A stretch of DNA of 21,592 nt from CAZNNH01 sp964574335. Its GTDB lineage: Bacteria > Acidobacteriota > Vicinamibacteria > Fen-336. The notes beneath the pieces are model-generated. The model worked only from the letters and a program-made list of their open reading frames with translations, was not told the DNA's origin and searched no databases. The position numbers and the translations under genes are program-made. Below are positions 1 through 8,507 of this stretch, piece by piece. The stretch spans positions 1-21,592 of the forward strand of contig CAZNNH010000103.1 of assembly GCA_964574335.1 (NCBI GenBank), read 5' to 3'. Each line of letters starts with the position of its first letter. The stretch's first letter is position 1.

Positions 1-1037
1 ACCCGGCCCAGGTCGTTGCGGCCGAGGTCGACCAGCATCACGTGCTCGGCCCGCTCCTTCTCGTCGGCCAGCAGGTCCTGGCCGAGGCGCTCGTCCTCTT
101 CGGCCGTCTGGCCCCGCGGACGGGTGCCGGCGATGGGGCGGGTCTCGACCCGTCCCGCCTCGACCCGCACCAGCATCTCGGGGGAGGCCCCGGCCACCGC
201 CGAGTCGCCATCCTTGAGGAAGTACATGTAGGGCGACGGGTTCACCATCCGGAGCGCGCGGTAGACGGTGAACGGGTCGGTGGGGCTGGGGACGATCCCC
301 TGCCGCGACAGCACCACCTGGAAGGCGTCGCCGGCGGCGATGTACTCCTTGGCGCGACGCACCGCCTGCTGGTAGGCCTGGCCGTCCCCAAGCACCTCGG
401 GGCCGGCGGCGTCCGATGCGGGGGACGGGGCCCGGCCGGCCTGGGGTGGGGGGCCGGACTGGAGGTCCCGCTCGAGGGCACAGAGGCGCTCCTGCGCGGT
501 CTGATAGGCAGCGCGTTGCCCTGGGGGGACGTTGGCGATCAGCACGATCCTCTGGGTCACGTGGTCGAAGGCCACCAGCGACTCGTAGAACGAGAAAGAG
601 GCGAGCTGGCCCGAGGCGGTTCCGTGCCGATCGGGGAGCCGTTCGAACAGACGGGCGGCATCGTAGGTCAGGAAGCCCACCGCCCCGCCCGTGAAGCGGG
701 GCAGGCCCGGGATCTCCACCGCGCCCTGGCCGAGCTTCTGGCGCAGGGCCGTCGCCAGATCGGAGCCGAGGGGGCGGGGCCCCGACGGCTCCAGGGCGCG
801 CACCGACCCCCCCCGCACCTCGATCGTGCTGGCGGGGTCGCGACCCAGGAACGAGTAGCGGGCCAGGCGCTCTCCGCCCACCACGCTCTCCAGCAGGAAC
901 GCGCGCGCGGAGCGGTCGGCGATGGCGAGGAAGGCCGAGACCGGCGTCAGCAGGTCGCCCGGTATCTCCCGGAAGACCGGGACCGTCTCCCCCTGCTCCG
1001 AGAGCCGGTCGTAAGTCTCGTAGCTGAGTGACCTCAT
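1..1037 (-). CDS. trpE: Anthranilate synthase component I, 3' end beyond window
   Basis: The chorismate-using subunit of anthranilate synthase, which makes anthranilate with ammonia from a TrpG partner in the first committed step to tryptophan. 345 codons are visible and remain open at the left edge; the family is usually about 490-520 residues, so the C-terminal third is missing. Visible motifs are LLES (residues 48-51) followed by RYSFLG, the element tied to tryptophan feedback inhibition in TrpE, then the chorismate-binding domain with AGDAFQVVLSRQ, NPSPYMYFL, GASPEML, RPIAGTRPRG and AEHVMLVDLGRNDLGR. These fit TrpE better than PabB. The ATG (1037-1035) overlaps the hisIE stop as ATGA, so translation is probably coupled. 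It is the last gene seen of the aroDE-his operon; trpG and other trp genes may follow outside the window. Confidence 0.95.
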   Translation of the reverse strand, partial: MRSLSYETYDRLSEQGETVPVFREIPGDLLTPVSAFLAIADRSARAFLLESVVGGERLARYSFLGRDPASTIEVRGGSVRALEPSGPRPLGSDLATALRQKLGQGAVEIPGLPRFTGGAVGFLTYDAARLFERLPDRHGTASGQLASFSFYESLVAFDHVTQRIVLIANVPPGQRAAYQTAQERLCALERDLQSGPPPQAGRAPSPASDAAGPEVLGDGQAYQQAVRRAKEYIAAGDAFQVVLSRQGIVPSPTDPFTVYRALRMVNPSPYMYFLKDGDSAVAGASPEMLVRVEAGRVETRPIAGTRPRGQTAEEDERLGQDLLADEKERAEHVMLVDLGRNDLGR

Positions 1038-1644
1038 GACGTTCTTCTGCGGGCCCGCAGCACGTCGAGCGCCGCCTCCAGCCGGACCCCTCGCTGCCGC
1101 AGCACCACCAAGAGGTGGAAGAGGAGGTCCGCCGTCTCCTCCGCCAGCCGCTCCTCGCTCTCGGACCGGGCCGCCTCGAGCAGCTCGGCCGCCTCCTCGG
1201 AGAGCTTGGCCAGGCCGCCCTCCAGGCCCTGGGTGAGCAGGCCGGCGGTGTAGGAACCCTTCGGACGTTGCTGGTCTCGCTCGGCGATCACCCGCTCCAG
1301 CTCCGCCAGGACACCGGCAGCGGTGGCCGAGGCCTCGCCGAAGCAGGTGCGCTCGTTGGTGTGGCAGGTGGGACCCGCCGGGTCCACCACCGCCACCAGG
1401 GTGTCGCGATCGCAGTCGACGAGCAGCTGGCGGACCCTCAGCACGTTCCCCGAGGTCTCGCCCTTCTGCCAGAGCTTCTGGCGGCTGCGGCTCCAGAAGT
1501 GGGCCAGACCGGTCTCGACGGTGCGCTCTATGGCCAGGGCGTTGGCGTATCCCAGCATCAGCACGTCGCCGCTCACATGCTCCTGGATCACCATCGGGAC
1601 CAGCCCGGCGGCGTCGAAGCGGAGCCCCTGCGGCACCTGCAGCG

Positions 1645-1648
<4 letters not shown>
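1034..1648 (-). CDS. hisIE: Bifunctional phosphoribosyl-AMP cyclohydrolase / phosphoribosyl-ATP pyrophosphohydrolase
   Basis: Catalyses steps 2 and 3 of histidine synthesis: PR-ATP pyrophosphate hydrolysis (HisE domain) and PR-AMP ring opening (HisI domain). 204 aa, the usual fusion length. The N-terminal HisI domain (about 1-110) shows the metal-binding DCDRDTL (D78, C79, D80, D82) and CHTNERTCF with C95 and C102. The C-terminal HisE domain (about 113-200) shows the acidic helix LSEEAAELLEAA and EETADLLFHLLVVL. The start is GTG at 1648-1646, overlapping the hisF stop as GTGA; the stop overlaps trpE ATG. There is nothing odd in either active site. The HisE part is slightly divergent from the commonest KVGEEATE motif but keeps the Glu/Asp ligands. 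Confidence 0.95.
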
Positions 1649-2402
<754 letters not shown>

Positions 2403-2403
<1 letters not shown>

Positions 2404-3146
2404 CAGCTTCTTGCCTCTCCCCCGTCGCCGCGAAGCACCTGGATCGCCTCGTAGAGCGTGAAGCGCCCCTCGTAGAGGGCCTTGCCCACCACCACCTCGT
2501 CGACGCCGGGGGCCTCGAGCTCCACCAGCCGGCGCAGGTCGTCGAGGGTGGAGATGCCACCGGCCACGGTGATGCGCAGCTCCGGCACCGAGGCCAGCTC
2601 CTGGATCGCCGGAAGGTTGGGCCCGCGCAGGGTCCCGTCGCGCACCACGTCGGTGTGCTGGATCCGTCGTACCCCCCACTCCCGCACCTGGGAGACCAGG
2701 TCCATCACGTCGACGGTGCTGATCTCCTGCCAGCCCGCCACCGCCACCTTGCCGTCGCGGGCGTCGATGGCGACGGCCACCGCCTCGGGCCACCGCTTGA
2801 GCGCCTCCTGCACCACGCCCGGCCGCGCCACCGCGGCGGTGCCGAAGATCAGGCGCTCCGCTCCTCGCTCCCGGTAGCGAATGGCATGCTCCAGCACCCG
2901 CAGGCCGCCCCCCACCTCGACCGGGATCCCCACCGCGTCGATCACCGCCCCCACCACGTCGGGCTGGGGCCGCCCCTCGATGGCGGCGTCGAGGTCCACC
3001 ACGTGGAGGCGCTGCGCACCCTCCGCCTCCCAGCGGCGCGCCACCTCCTGCGGGTCGCTCCCGTAGACGGTCTCGTTCCGCAGCTCGCCCTGGACCAGAC
3101 GCACCACGTTGCCGTGGCGCAGGTCGATCGCCGGTACCGCGATCAT
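2403..3146 (-). CDS. hisA: Phosphoribosylformimino-5-aminoimidazole carboxamide ribotide isomerase
   Basis: Carries out the Amadori isomerisation of ProFAR to PRFAR, the substrate of HisF/HisH. 247 aa, (beta/alpha)8 barrel paralogous to HisF. The sequence shows PAIDLRHG with catalytic D8, VVDLDAA, VEVGGGLR, AIDARDGKVAVAGW with the second catalytic Asp at 128, HTDVVRDGT (D166, D170) and VAGGIST. The tryptophan-branch activity of PriA cannot be read from sequence alone; with trpE in the same operon a dual HisA/TrpF role is conceivable but unsupported. The ATG (3146-3144) overlaps the hisH stop as ATGA and has a good ribosome-binding site, GAGGAGGG, inside the end of hisH. Confidence 0.96.
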
Positions 3147-3802
3147 GCTCGGCCCTCCTCTCGGCCCGCCGCCGCCTTCTGCTCGACCAGCCGGACGAAG
3201 TTGCGCAGCAGCGCAAGCCCCACCCCCTGGCTCTTCTCGGGGTGGAACTGCATCCCCAGCACGTTGTCCCGGGCCACGATGGCCGGGAAGTCGATGCCGT
3301 AGTCGGTATCCGCCAGCACCAGCTCCTCCGGGGCGTCGCAGTAGTAGGAGTGGACGAAGTAGACGTGGGCCCCCTCGGCGATCCCGTCCAGCAGCGGGTG
3401 CTGGCGGCGGTGCCGCAGCCGGTTCCACCCCATGTGCGGCACCGGCAGCGGGGGGGCCGGTGCCTCGTCCTCGGCGAAGAAGCGCCGCACCCGCCCGGGG
3501 AGCAGGCGAAGACCCTGGTGGCGGCCGTGCTCCTCGCTCTCCTCGAACAGCACCTGCATGCCGATGCAGATCCCGAGCAAGGGCGTGCCGGCGGCGGCCC
3601 GGCGGACCAGCAGGTCGGCCAGCCCGCGCCTTTGGATCTCGTCCATGGTGGCGCCAAAGGCGCCGTCGCCGGGCAGCACCAGCGCGTCGGCGGTGGCCAG
3701 CGCCTCCGGGTCTCCGGTGAGCACGCTGGAGGCGCCCACGAACCGGAAGCCCTTGGTGACGCTCCCCAGGTTGCCGATCCCGTAGTCGACGATGGCGATC
3801 AC
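3143..3802 (-). CDS. hisH: Imidazole glycerol phosphate synthase, glutamine amidotransferase subunit HisH
   Basis: Class I glutamine amidotransferase that hydrolyses glutamine and passes ammonia to HisF. 219 aa, normal length. The catalytic triad is complete: C79 in LLGICIGMQ, H187 and E189 in MQFHPEKS. Other family motifs are IVDYGIGNLGSV at the N-terminus, LPGDGAFG (an oxyanion-strand variant; PGVGAFG is commoner), PHMGWN and YFVHSYY. The start is GTG at 3802-3800 (IAIVDYG follows), overlapping the hisB stop as GTGA. It sits between hisB and hisA, with hisF after hisA, so the synthase subunits are made from the same message. Confidence 0.96.
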   Translation of the reverse strand: MIAIVDYGIGNLGSVTKGFRFVGASSVLTGDPEALATADALVLPGDGAFGATMDEIQRRGLADLLVRRAAAGTPLLGICIGMQVLFEESEEHGRHQGLRLLPGRVRRFFAEDEAPAPPLPVPHMGWNRLRHRRQHPLLDGIAEGAHVYFVHSYYCDAPEELVLADTDYGIDFPAIVARDNVLGMQFHPEKSQGVGLALLRNFVRLVEQKAAAGREEGRA

Positions 3803-4392
3803 AGCTTCCCCTTGGTGCTCGGCACGGAGGTGACCCGGGGGTCGCGCGCCACCGCCATCGACAGCGCCCGGCCCAGCGCCTTGAAGGTCGCCTCGGCGAT
3901 GTGGTGCGAGTTGCGGCCGCGGACAAGGTCGAGGTGTAGCGTGAGCCGGGCGTGGTCGCTGAGTGCCCGGAAGAAGTCCTCCAGCAGCTCGGTGGGCAGG
4001 GTGCCGATCTGCTTGGCACGGATGGTCACGTCGTAGTGGAGGAAAGGGCGTCCCGAGAGGTCCACCACGGCGCGCGCCAGCGCCTCGTCGAGGGGGACGT
4101 AGGCGTGGCCGAAACGGACGATCCCCTGCTTGGAGCCGAGCGCCTGACGGATCGCCTGGCCCAGGACGATCCCCACGTCCTCGACGGTGTGGTGGGCGTC
4201 CACGTGCAGGTCGCCCCGACAGCGCAGGGTCAGGTCGAAGCGGGCGTGGGTAGCCAGCGAGGTCAGCATGTGGTCGAGGAAGCCGATGCCGGTGGCGATG
4301 CGGCAGCGCGCCCTTCCTTCCAGGGCCAGCTCGGCGTGGATCTCGGTCTCTCGGGTCTTGCGGAGAGTCTTCGCCTTGCGCGAGGGTCTCAT
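3799..4392 (-). CDS. hisB: Imidazoleglycerol-phosphate dehydratase (monofunctional)
   Basis: Dehydrates imidazole glycerol phosphate to imidazole acetol phosphate. 197 aa, the length of the stand-alone dehydratase; the N-terminal HAD phosphatase domain of the enterobacterial fusion is absent. The manganese-binding motifs are both present: HHTVED at 67-72 and SHHIAEATFKA around H163, H164 and E167. GFLDHML and the C-terminal PSTKGKL tail are also typical. The ATG at 4392-4390 overlaps the hisC stop as ATGA. Because the phosphatase domain is missing, histidinol-phosphate must be dephosphorylated by another protein encoded outside this window. Confidence 0.97.
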   Translation of the reverse strand: MRPSRKAKTLRKTRETEIHAELALEGRARCRIATGIGFLDHMLTSLATHARFDLTLRCRGDLHVDAHHTVEDVGIVLGQAIRQALGSKQGIVRFGHAYVPLDEALARAVVDLSGRPFLHYDVTIRAKQIGTLPTELLEDFFRALSDHARLTLHLDLVRGRNSHHIAEATFKALGRALSMAVARDPRVTSVPSTKGKL

Positions 4393-5483
4393 GCCCCCTC
4401 CGTGACTTCCGGTCCGGTCTCGAGGATCTCCCGGAGCGCCGAGACCAGGGCCTGATTCTCCTCCTCGGCTCCGACGCTGATCCGCAGGCAGCGCTCGAGC
4501 CGCGGGTAGCCGGTGACGTCGCGGACCAGGATGTCCCGCTCCCGCAGCGCCTGGAAGACGGCGGCCGGATCCGCCGAGAGCAGCTCGACCAGAAAGAAGT
4601 TGGCGCGGGAGGCGTGGACACGCAGGCCCGGCAGCGCGCCGAGCTCCGCGATCAGCCGCTCGCGCTCGACCACCAGCTTCTGCACGCTGGCCTCGAGGAT
4701 CTGGGCCTCCTCGAGCGCCGCCATCGCGCAGAGCTCCGAGAAGAGGTTGAGGCTGTAGGGGAGGCGTGCCTTGCTCACCTCGGTGACCAGGAGAGGGTCC
4801 GCCATCAGGTATCCGACCCGCAGCCCGGCCAGCGCCCGGGCCTTCGAGAAGGTGCGCAGGACCACCAGGTTGGGGAAGGTCTCGAGCTGTGGCTGGACGG
4901 TCTCGCCGGCGAACTCGTGGTAGGCCTCGTCCACCACCACCAGCCCGTCGCCCTGCTGGCAGAGGCGCCGCACGTCGTCGGTCGCCAGCACCCCACCGGT
5001 GGGGTTGTTGGGGGAGCAGACGATCGTCACCGGCGCGCGGAGGCGCTCGCGTGCCGCCACCAGGGCCTCGACGTCGTACTGCAGATCCGCATCCAGCGGC
5101 ACCCGTACCGGTTCCCCGCCCAGGATCGTGGTCAGCATCGCGTAGAGGCTGAACGTGGGCTCGGGGATCACCACCGGAGTGCCGGGGCCCACGGTGACCC
5201 GCAGCAGCGCCTCGATCAGCTCGTTCGAGCCGTTGCCGGCCAGGATCCCGTCGCGCCGCCACCCGGTGTGGGCCGAGAGGGCGGTGGCGAGGTCGGTGGC
5301 GGCGATGCTCGGGTAGCGCGACCAGGGCCGCCGCATCGCCCGCTCCACCACCCGGCGCTTGATCGGGGCCGGGATGTCGTACGGGTTCTCGTTCTGGTTG
5401 ACCTTGATCTTCGCTTCTTGGCCGACGAGCTGATAGGCCTTGAGCGACCGCACCGCCGGCTTGATGTGCCGCAGCGGATCCAT
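4389..5483 (-). CDS. hisC: Histidinol-phosphate aminotransferase
   Basis: PLP enzyme that transaminates imidazole acetol phosphate to histidinol phosphate; family members can also act on aromatic 2-oxo acids. 364 aa from the ATG. Fold-type I aminotransferase features: NENP near residue 31, NGSNELI, SPNNPTG with N160, VVDEAYHEF (D185, Y188), Schiff-base K214 in RTFSKARALAGLRVGYL, and the C-terminal LRISVG with the carboxylate-binding Arg. Two adjacent starts are possible, GTG (5486-5484) and ATG (5483-5481). The upstream GGAGG is 4 nt from GTG and 7 nt from ATG, so ATG is preferred; it overlaps the hisD stop by 1 nt. Confidence 0.96.
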   Translation of the reverse strand: MDPLRHIKPAVRSLKAYQLVGQEAKIKVNQNENPYDIPAPIKRRVVERAMRRPWSRYPSIAATDLATALSAHTGWRRDGILAGNGSNELIEALLRVTVGPGTPVVIPEPTFSLYAMLTTILGGEPVRVPLDADLQYDVEALVAARERLRAPVTIVCSPNNPTGGVLATDDVRRLCQQGDGLVVVDEAYHEFAGETVQPQLETFPNLVVLRTFSKARALAGLRVGYLMADPLLVTEVSKARLPYSLNLFSELCAMAALEEAQILEASVQKLVVERERLIAELGALPGLRVHASRANFFLVELLSADPAAVFQALRERDILVRDVTGYPRLERCLRISVGAEEENQALVSALREILETGPEVTEGA

Positions 5484-6793
5484 CACCGCTCCTCCAACCG
5501 GGTCAGCACGCTCTGGGCGTGGCCGGGGAAGCCCTCGGCCAGCGCCAGCGAGACCACGCTGGGGCTCGCCTGCAAGAGGTCGGCGTGGCTCAACTGGACC
5601 AGGCTGCTGCGGCGCTGGAAGTCCCGCACCGACAGCGGCGAGGCCCGTCGTGCGGTGCCCCCGGTCGGCAGCACGTGGTTGGGCCCGATGCCGTAGTCGC
5701 CCACGGCCACCGGCGTGTGATGGCCGACGAAGACCGCCCCCGCCAGCAGCCGACGCGCCCAGGTGGCCGCCGCCCGCGTCTGGACCTCGGCGTGCTCGGG
5801 GGCGAGGGCGTTGACGGCGGCCACACCTTGCTCGAGGTCGCGCACCCGCAGAAGCGCCCCCTGGCGGCGCAGGGCCCGGCGCGTCGCGGCCGGGTTGGCC
5901 ATCGAGGGGATCCCCTCCGCCAGCAGCCGGAAGACCTCGTCGATCAGGGCCTCGCTCGGCGTCACCAGGACCACCCGCTCCTCGCCGCTGCCGTGCTCGG
6001 CCTGGGCCAGCAGGTCGACGGCCACGAAGCCCGGATCGGCGGTGTCGTCGGCCAGCACCACCACCTCGCTCGGCCCGGCCTCGTTGTCGATCTCCACCGT
6101 CCCGCGCACCTGCCGCTTGGCCTCGGCCACGTAGGCGTTGCCCGGCCCCACGATCTTGGCCACCGCCGGCACCCGCTTGGTCCCGTAGGCGAGGGCGGCG
6201 ATCGCCTGTGCCCCGCCCAGGCCGAGCACGTGCTCCTCGACGCCGGCCAGGACCAGGGCCGCCGCCACCGCCGGGTTCTTCTCGAGGGTGCGGGGAGGGG
6301 TGGCCACCACGATCCGCGGCACCCCCGCCACCCGGGCCGGGATCACGTTCATCAGCACCGACGAGGGGTAGGCGCCGGCGCCGCCCGGCACGTACACGCC
6401 CACCGAGTCGAGGGGGTGAACCCGCTCCTCCAGGACGCCGCCGTGGCGCAGCCGGATCCGGAACCCGCGATCGAGCTGCCGGCGGTGGAAGGCCTCGATC
6501 TGCCCGGCAACCGTCGCCAGGGCGTCACGGAGCTCGGGCGCCGCCTTCCGCGCGGCGGCCCGGATCCTCGCCGGCGGGACCCGCAGCGTCGCCGGGGTGA
6601 GCGCCACGCGGTCGAAGCGTCGGGTCAGCTCCACGAGGGCCGACTCGCCGGAGCGCCGCACGTCGCGCAGCACCCCCGCCACCGCCCGCTCGATCGCGGG
6701 GCGTCGCCCACCGTGCCGCGCCAGCCCGTCCAGATAGAGGCGCCACTCGGCGGTTCCGTACCGCAGCCGGGCGATCACGTCCCTCCCCTTCAT
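5483..6793 (-). CDS. hisD: Histidinol dehydrogenase
   Basis: Zinc- and NAD-dependent enzyme for the last two oxidations, histidinol to histidine. 436 aa, typical length. Motifs in order: VYVPGGAGAYPSSVLMNVIPA (about 134-152), GGAQAIAALAYGT, KIVGPGNAYVAEAKR, AGPSEV, AQAEHG with zinc ligands Q264 and H267, LAPEH with catalytic E333 and H334, GDYGIGPNHVLPT with zinc ligand D366, and the C-terminal zinc His at 425 (EGFPGHAQSV). Residues 234-239 read EIDNEA where GIDMIA-like sequence is more usual, a change next to but not in the AGPSE motif. The ATG overlaps the aroDE stop as ATGA. Confidence 0.97.
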   Translation of the reverse strand: MKGRDVIARLRYGTAEWRLYLDGLARHGGRRPAIERAVAGVLRDVRRSGESALVELTRRFDRVALTPATLRVPPARIRAAARKAAPELRDALATVAGQIEAFHRRQLDRGFRIRLRHGGVLEERVHPLDSVGVYVPGGAGAYPSSVLMNVIPARVAGVPRIVVATPPRTLEKNPAVAAALVLAGVEEHVLGLGGAQAIAALAYGTKRVPAVAKIVGPGNAYVAEAKRQVRGTVEIDNEAGPSEVVVLADDTADPGFVAVDLLAQAEHGSGEERVVLVTPSEALIDEVFRLLAEGIPSMANPAATRRALRRQGALLRVRDLEQGVAAVNALAPEHAEVQTRAAATWARRLLAGAVFVGHHTPVAVGDYGIGPNHVLPTGGTARRASPLSVRDFQRRSSLVQLSHADLLQASPSVVSLALAEGFPGHAQSVLTRLEER

Positions 6794-8265
6794 GCGCCGA
6801 CCTCCTCGAGCCAGCCCGCCATGGCCTCGTCCATCACCCGAACCGGCGCCTCGTTACCGGTCCAGGCCTCGAACCGCGCGGCGGCCCCGGCCACCAGCAT
6901 CTCGGTCCCCTGCACCACGGTGCAGCCGGCTTCGATCGCCTCCCGCAGCAGCCGGGTGAGCGGAGGGTCGTAGACCATGTCGAACACGACGCTCTCGGCC
7001 CGGTGCCTCTCCGCCGGAACCAGCGTCTTCTCGGTGTGCGGCGCGGACCCCACCGGGGTGGCGTTGATCAGGACGTCCCAGCCCAACGAGCCGATCGTGG
7101 CCAGGTCGGCGGCCTGGCTGCCCACCGAGGCGGCGATCAGCTCCGCCTGGCCCACGTCGCGCGCGGCCACCGTCACCCGGGCTCCCTTGCGCAGAAGCGC
7201 GAGCGCCGCCGCCCGGGCCGCGCCGCCGCCCCCCAGGATCACCACCTCTCGGCCCTTCAGCTCGCACCGTCCCCGCAGCGGCACGGTGATCCCCAGGCCG
7301 TCGGTGGTGGAGCCGCGGAGCTGGCCGTCGTGGACCAGCACGGTGTCGACGCTCCCGCACAGGGCGGCGTTCTCCTCGACCTCGTGGAGGTGCGGCAGGA
7401 TCTCTGTCTTGTAAGGACCGGTGACGTTGAAGCCGCTGAGCTCCAGGGCGGGGATGGACTCGATGAAGGGGGAGAGCGCCTCGGCCTGGAGCGGGACGTG
7501 GACGGCGTCGAGACCGCGGGCGGCGAAGGCGGCGTTGTAGAGACGCGGCGAGACGCTGGCGGTCACCTGCGAGCCCAGGATCCCGTACACCCGGGTGGCC
7601 GGGGAGAGGTCCCGGACGCGATACTGATCGGCCATCTCGGCCGCCGGGAGCTGGCCAGCCGCCGCCTCCTGGCCGGATGCCGGCGCGGCGAAGGTGAACG
7701 GCGCGCCGTAGCGGCCGGCCAGGATCCGGCTGGCGATCCCCAGCGGCCCCATGGCCAGGGCCAGAAGGGGCGCTCCACCTCCCTGGGCCGCGCGTCGGGC
7801 GCAGGCCAAGAGGCGCCCCACGTCGGCGACCGAGCCGGGGGTGACGGCCAGCTTGACCACGTCCGCCCCCTTCTCGCAGGCCTGCGCGTAGAGCCCGAAG
7901 AGGTCGGCCGGCGTCCCCTCGAGGTCGTGGTACGAGATCACCAGACCACGACCCGCCTTCTCCATCATCACCTCGACGAGGCCGCTCCGGAGCTCGACGT
8001 CCACGTAGTCATAGCCGCGCTTGGTGGCCTCGAGCAGGCGCTGCCGCCGAGATGGGTCGGTGTCGGCACAGCCTCCGCCCTCGGAGGCCGCCCGACAGGT
8101 GAACAGGAGCGGACGGGTCTTGGCGCGCAGGATGGTGAGCAGGTCGAGGTCGCCGATCAGGTCCCCTCGTACCTCGAAGAGGTCGGCCACCCCGGCCAGG
8201 TCGGCCATCTGGTCGATGACCCCCGCGGTAGTCGGTCCGGCCAGAGTCACGCAGATCTTCGTCAT
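6790..8265 (-). CDS. aroDE: Fused 3-dehydroquinate dehydratase (type I) / shikimate dehydrogenase
   Basis: Two consecutive shikimate-pathway steps in one 491-aa chain, as in plant and chlamydial AroDE. Residues 1 to about 220 are type I dehydroquinase: EVRGD (E31, R33), FTCR (R58), SYHDLEGTP with H113, Schiff-base K138 in DVVKLAVTP, and GQLPA with Q205. From about 225 it is shikimate dehydrogenase: SVSP, FNVTGPYK with catalytic K286, the Rossmann LGGGGAAR (344-351), and NATPVG. Three substrate-site positions differ from the usual E. coli-type motifs: SVDT has D307 where GAVNT has Asn, TTDGLG (D322 kept) replaces NTDxxG, and the first His of HSxSP is Ala. It is the first structural gene after the leader and terminator; its product feeds chorismate synthesis and hence TrpE. 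The ribosome-binding site is weak (GGGAG only 2 nt from ATG). Confidence 0.93.
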   Translation of the reverse strand: MTKICVTLAGPTTAGVIDQMADLAGVADLFEVRGDLIGDLDLLTILRAKTRPLLFTCRAASEGGGCADTDPSRRQRLLEATKRGYDYVDVELRSGLVEVMMEKAGRGLVISYHDLEGTPADLFGLYAQACEKGADVVKLAVTPGSVADVGRLLACARRAAQGGGAPLLALAMGPLGIASRILAGRYGAPFTFAAPASGQEAAAGQLPAAEMADQYRVRDLSPATRVYGILGSQVTASVSPRLYNAAFAARGLDAVHVPLQAEALSPFIESIPALELSGFNVTGPYKTEILPHLHEVEENAALCGSVDTVLVHDGQLRGSTTDGLGITVPLRGRCELKGREVVILGGGGAARAAALALLRKGARVTVAARDVGQAELIAASVGSQAADLATIGSLGWDVLINATPVGSAPHTEKTLVPAERHRAESVVFDMVYDPPLTRLLREAIEAGCTVVQGTEMLVAGAAARFEAWTGNEAPVRVMDEAMAGWLEEVGA

Positions 8266-8301
8266 CGCTCCCGATCGCTCTCGCGCCAGCGTCCTATCAT
8301 C

Positions 8302-8337
8302 AAAAAAGGCCTCATCAGGATTCCCTGAAGAGGCCTT
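8302..8337 (-). terminator. Intrinsic terminator / putative attenuator before aroDE
   Basis: Read on the minus strand: stem AAGGCCTC, one T-T mismatch, TCAGG, loop GAAT, CCTGA, GAGGCCTT, followed by more T (six in a row, two of them in the stem). This is a textbook intrinsic terminator. It ends 36 nt before the aroDE ATG, too close for a separate promoter to fit between them. It would end transcripts from the kinase gene and from the strong promoter at 8507-8479, so the operon probably depends on regulated read-through. Confidence 0.85.
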
Positions 8338-8400
8338 CTCGCCTTCACGATCTCCCCAGCAAACCCGTTCCGCTCCGGCGGCCGGGCCACCGGCCCGACC

Positions 8401-8469
8401 CTACCTATGAGGGCAGTGGCTGCGCCAACAGGGGCGCCAACGCCATTCGGGCTTCCGAGACCGTAACAT
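8401..8469 (-). CDS. Putative Trp/His-rich leader peptide (22 aa)
   Basis: ATG (8469-8467) to TAG (8403-8401), too short for ordinary ORF calling. It encodes 22 residues with Trp at 9, 11 and 15, His at 18 and 21, six Arg and two Cys; the core reads EWRWRPCW. Three Trp codons within seven, just downstream of a strong promoter and before a terminator leading into an operon that ends in trpE and contains his genes, is what a ribosome-stalling attenuator would show. No Shine-Dalgarno site precedes it; the ATG lies 9 nt past the -10 hexamer, so it could be translated leaderless. A chance Trp cluster in GC-rich DNA remains possible. Confidence 0.45.
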   Translation of the reverse strand: MLRSRKPEWRWRPCWRSHCPHR

Positions 8470-8478
8470 CAGGTCGCC

Positions 8479-8507
8479 ACTATAGGAAGCGGGCCGGTGG
8501 CTGTCAA
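8479..8507 (-). promoter_or_regulatory. Sigma70-type promoter for the aroDE-his-trpE leader
   Basis: TTGACA (8507-8502), a 17-nt spacer, then TATAGT (8484-8479): a perfect -35 and five of six matches at -10, the best promoter match seen in the window. The -35 overlaps the stop codon of the upstream kinase gene. The predicted start of transcription is about 8473-8469. Confidence 0.75.

Larger units (their letters stand above)
8302..8473 (-). ncRNA. Structured leader RNA of the aroDE-his-trpE operon (candidate attenuator)
   Basis: The predicted transcript starts near 8473-8469 and runs about 170 nt to the terminator. Two long-range helices can form: ACGGUCUC (8464-8457) with GAGAUCGU (8354-8347), and AAGCCCG (8454-8448) with CGGGUUU (8367-8361). 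Local hairpins such as GGCCGG/CCGGCC lie between. The 5' strands of both helices fall inside a short Trp-rich reading frame (8469-8401), so a translating ribosome would control them. The heptamer CCTGATG occurs at the 5' end (8473-8467) and again in the terminator's 3' arm (8319-8313); either copy could pair with the terminator's 5' arm. No T-box (no UGGNACCGCG-like motif) and no riboswitch class was recognised. The alternative is a free-standing regulatory RNA, for example 6S-like given length and closing helix. Function is inferred from position and structure only. Confidence 0.5.

Noticed and set aside
42..1031. 329-aa plus-strand open frame opposite trpE
   Set aside because: High-GC antisense shadow; the minus strand carries clear TrpE motifs throughout.
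5519..8328. Long plus-strand frames opposite hisD and aroDE
   Set aside because: Antisense shadows rich in His, Gly and Arg with no family motifs.
8302..8473. T-box or cobalamin riboswitch before aroDE
   Set aside because: No UGGNACCGCG-like antiterminator bulge, and the conserved cobalamin core blocks are not present in order; GCCACUG alone is not enough.
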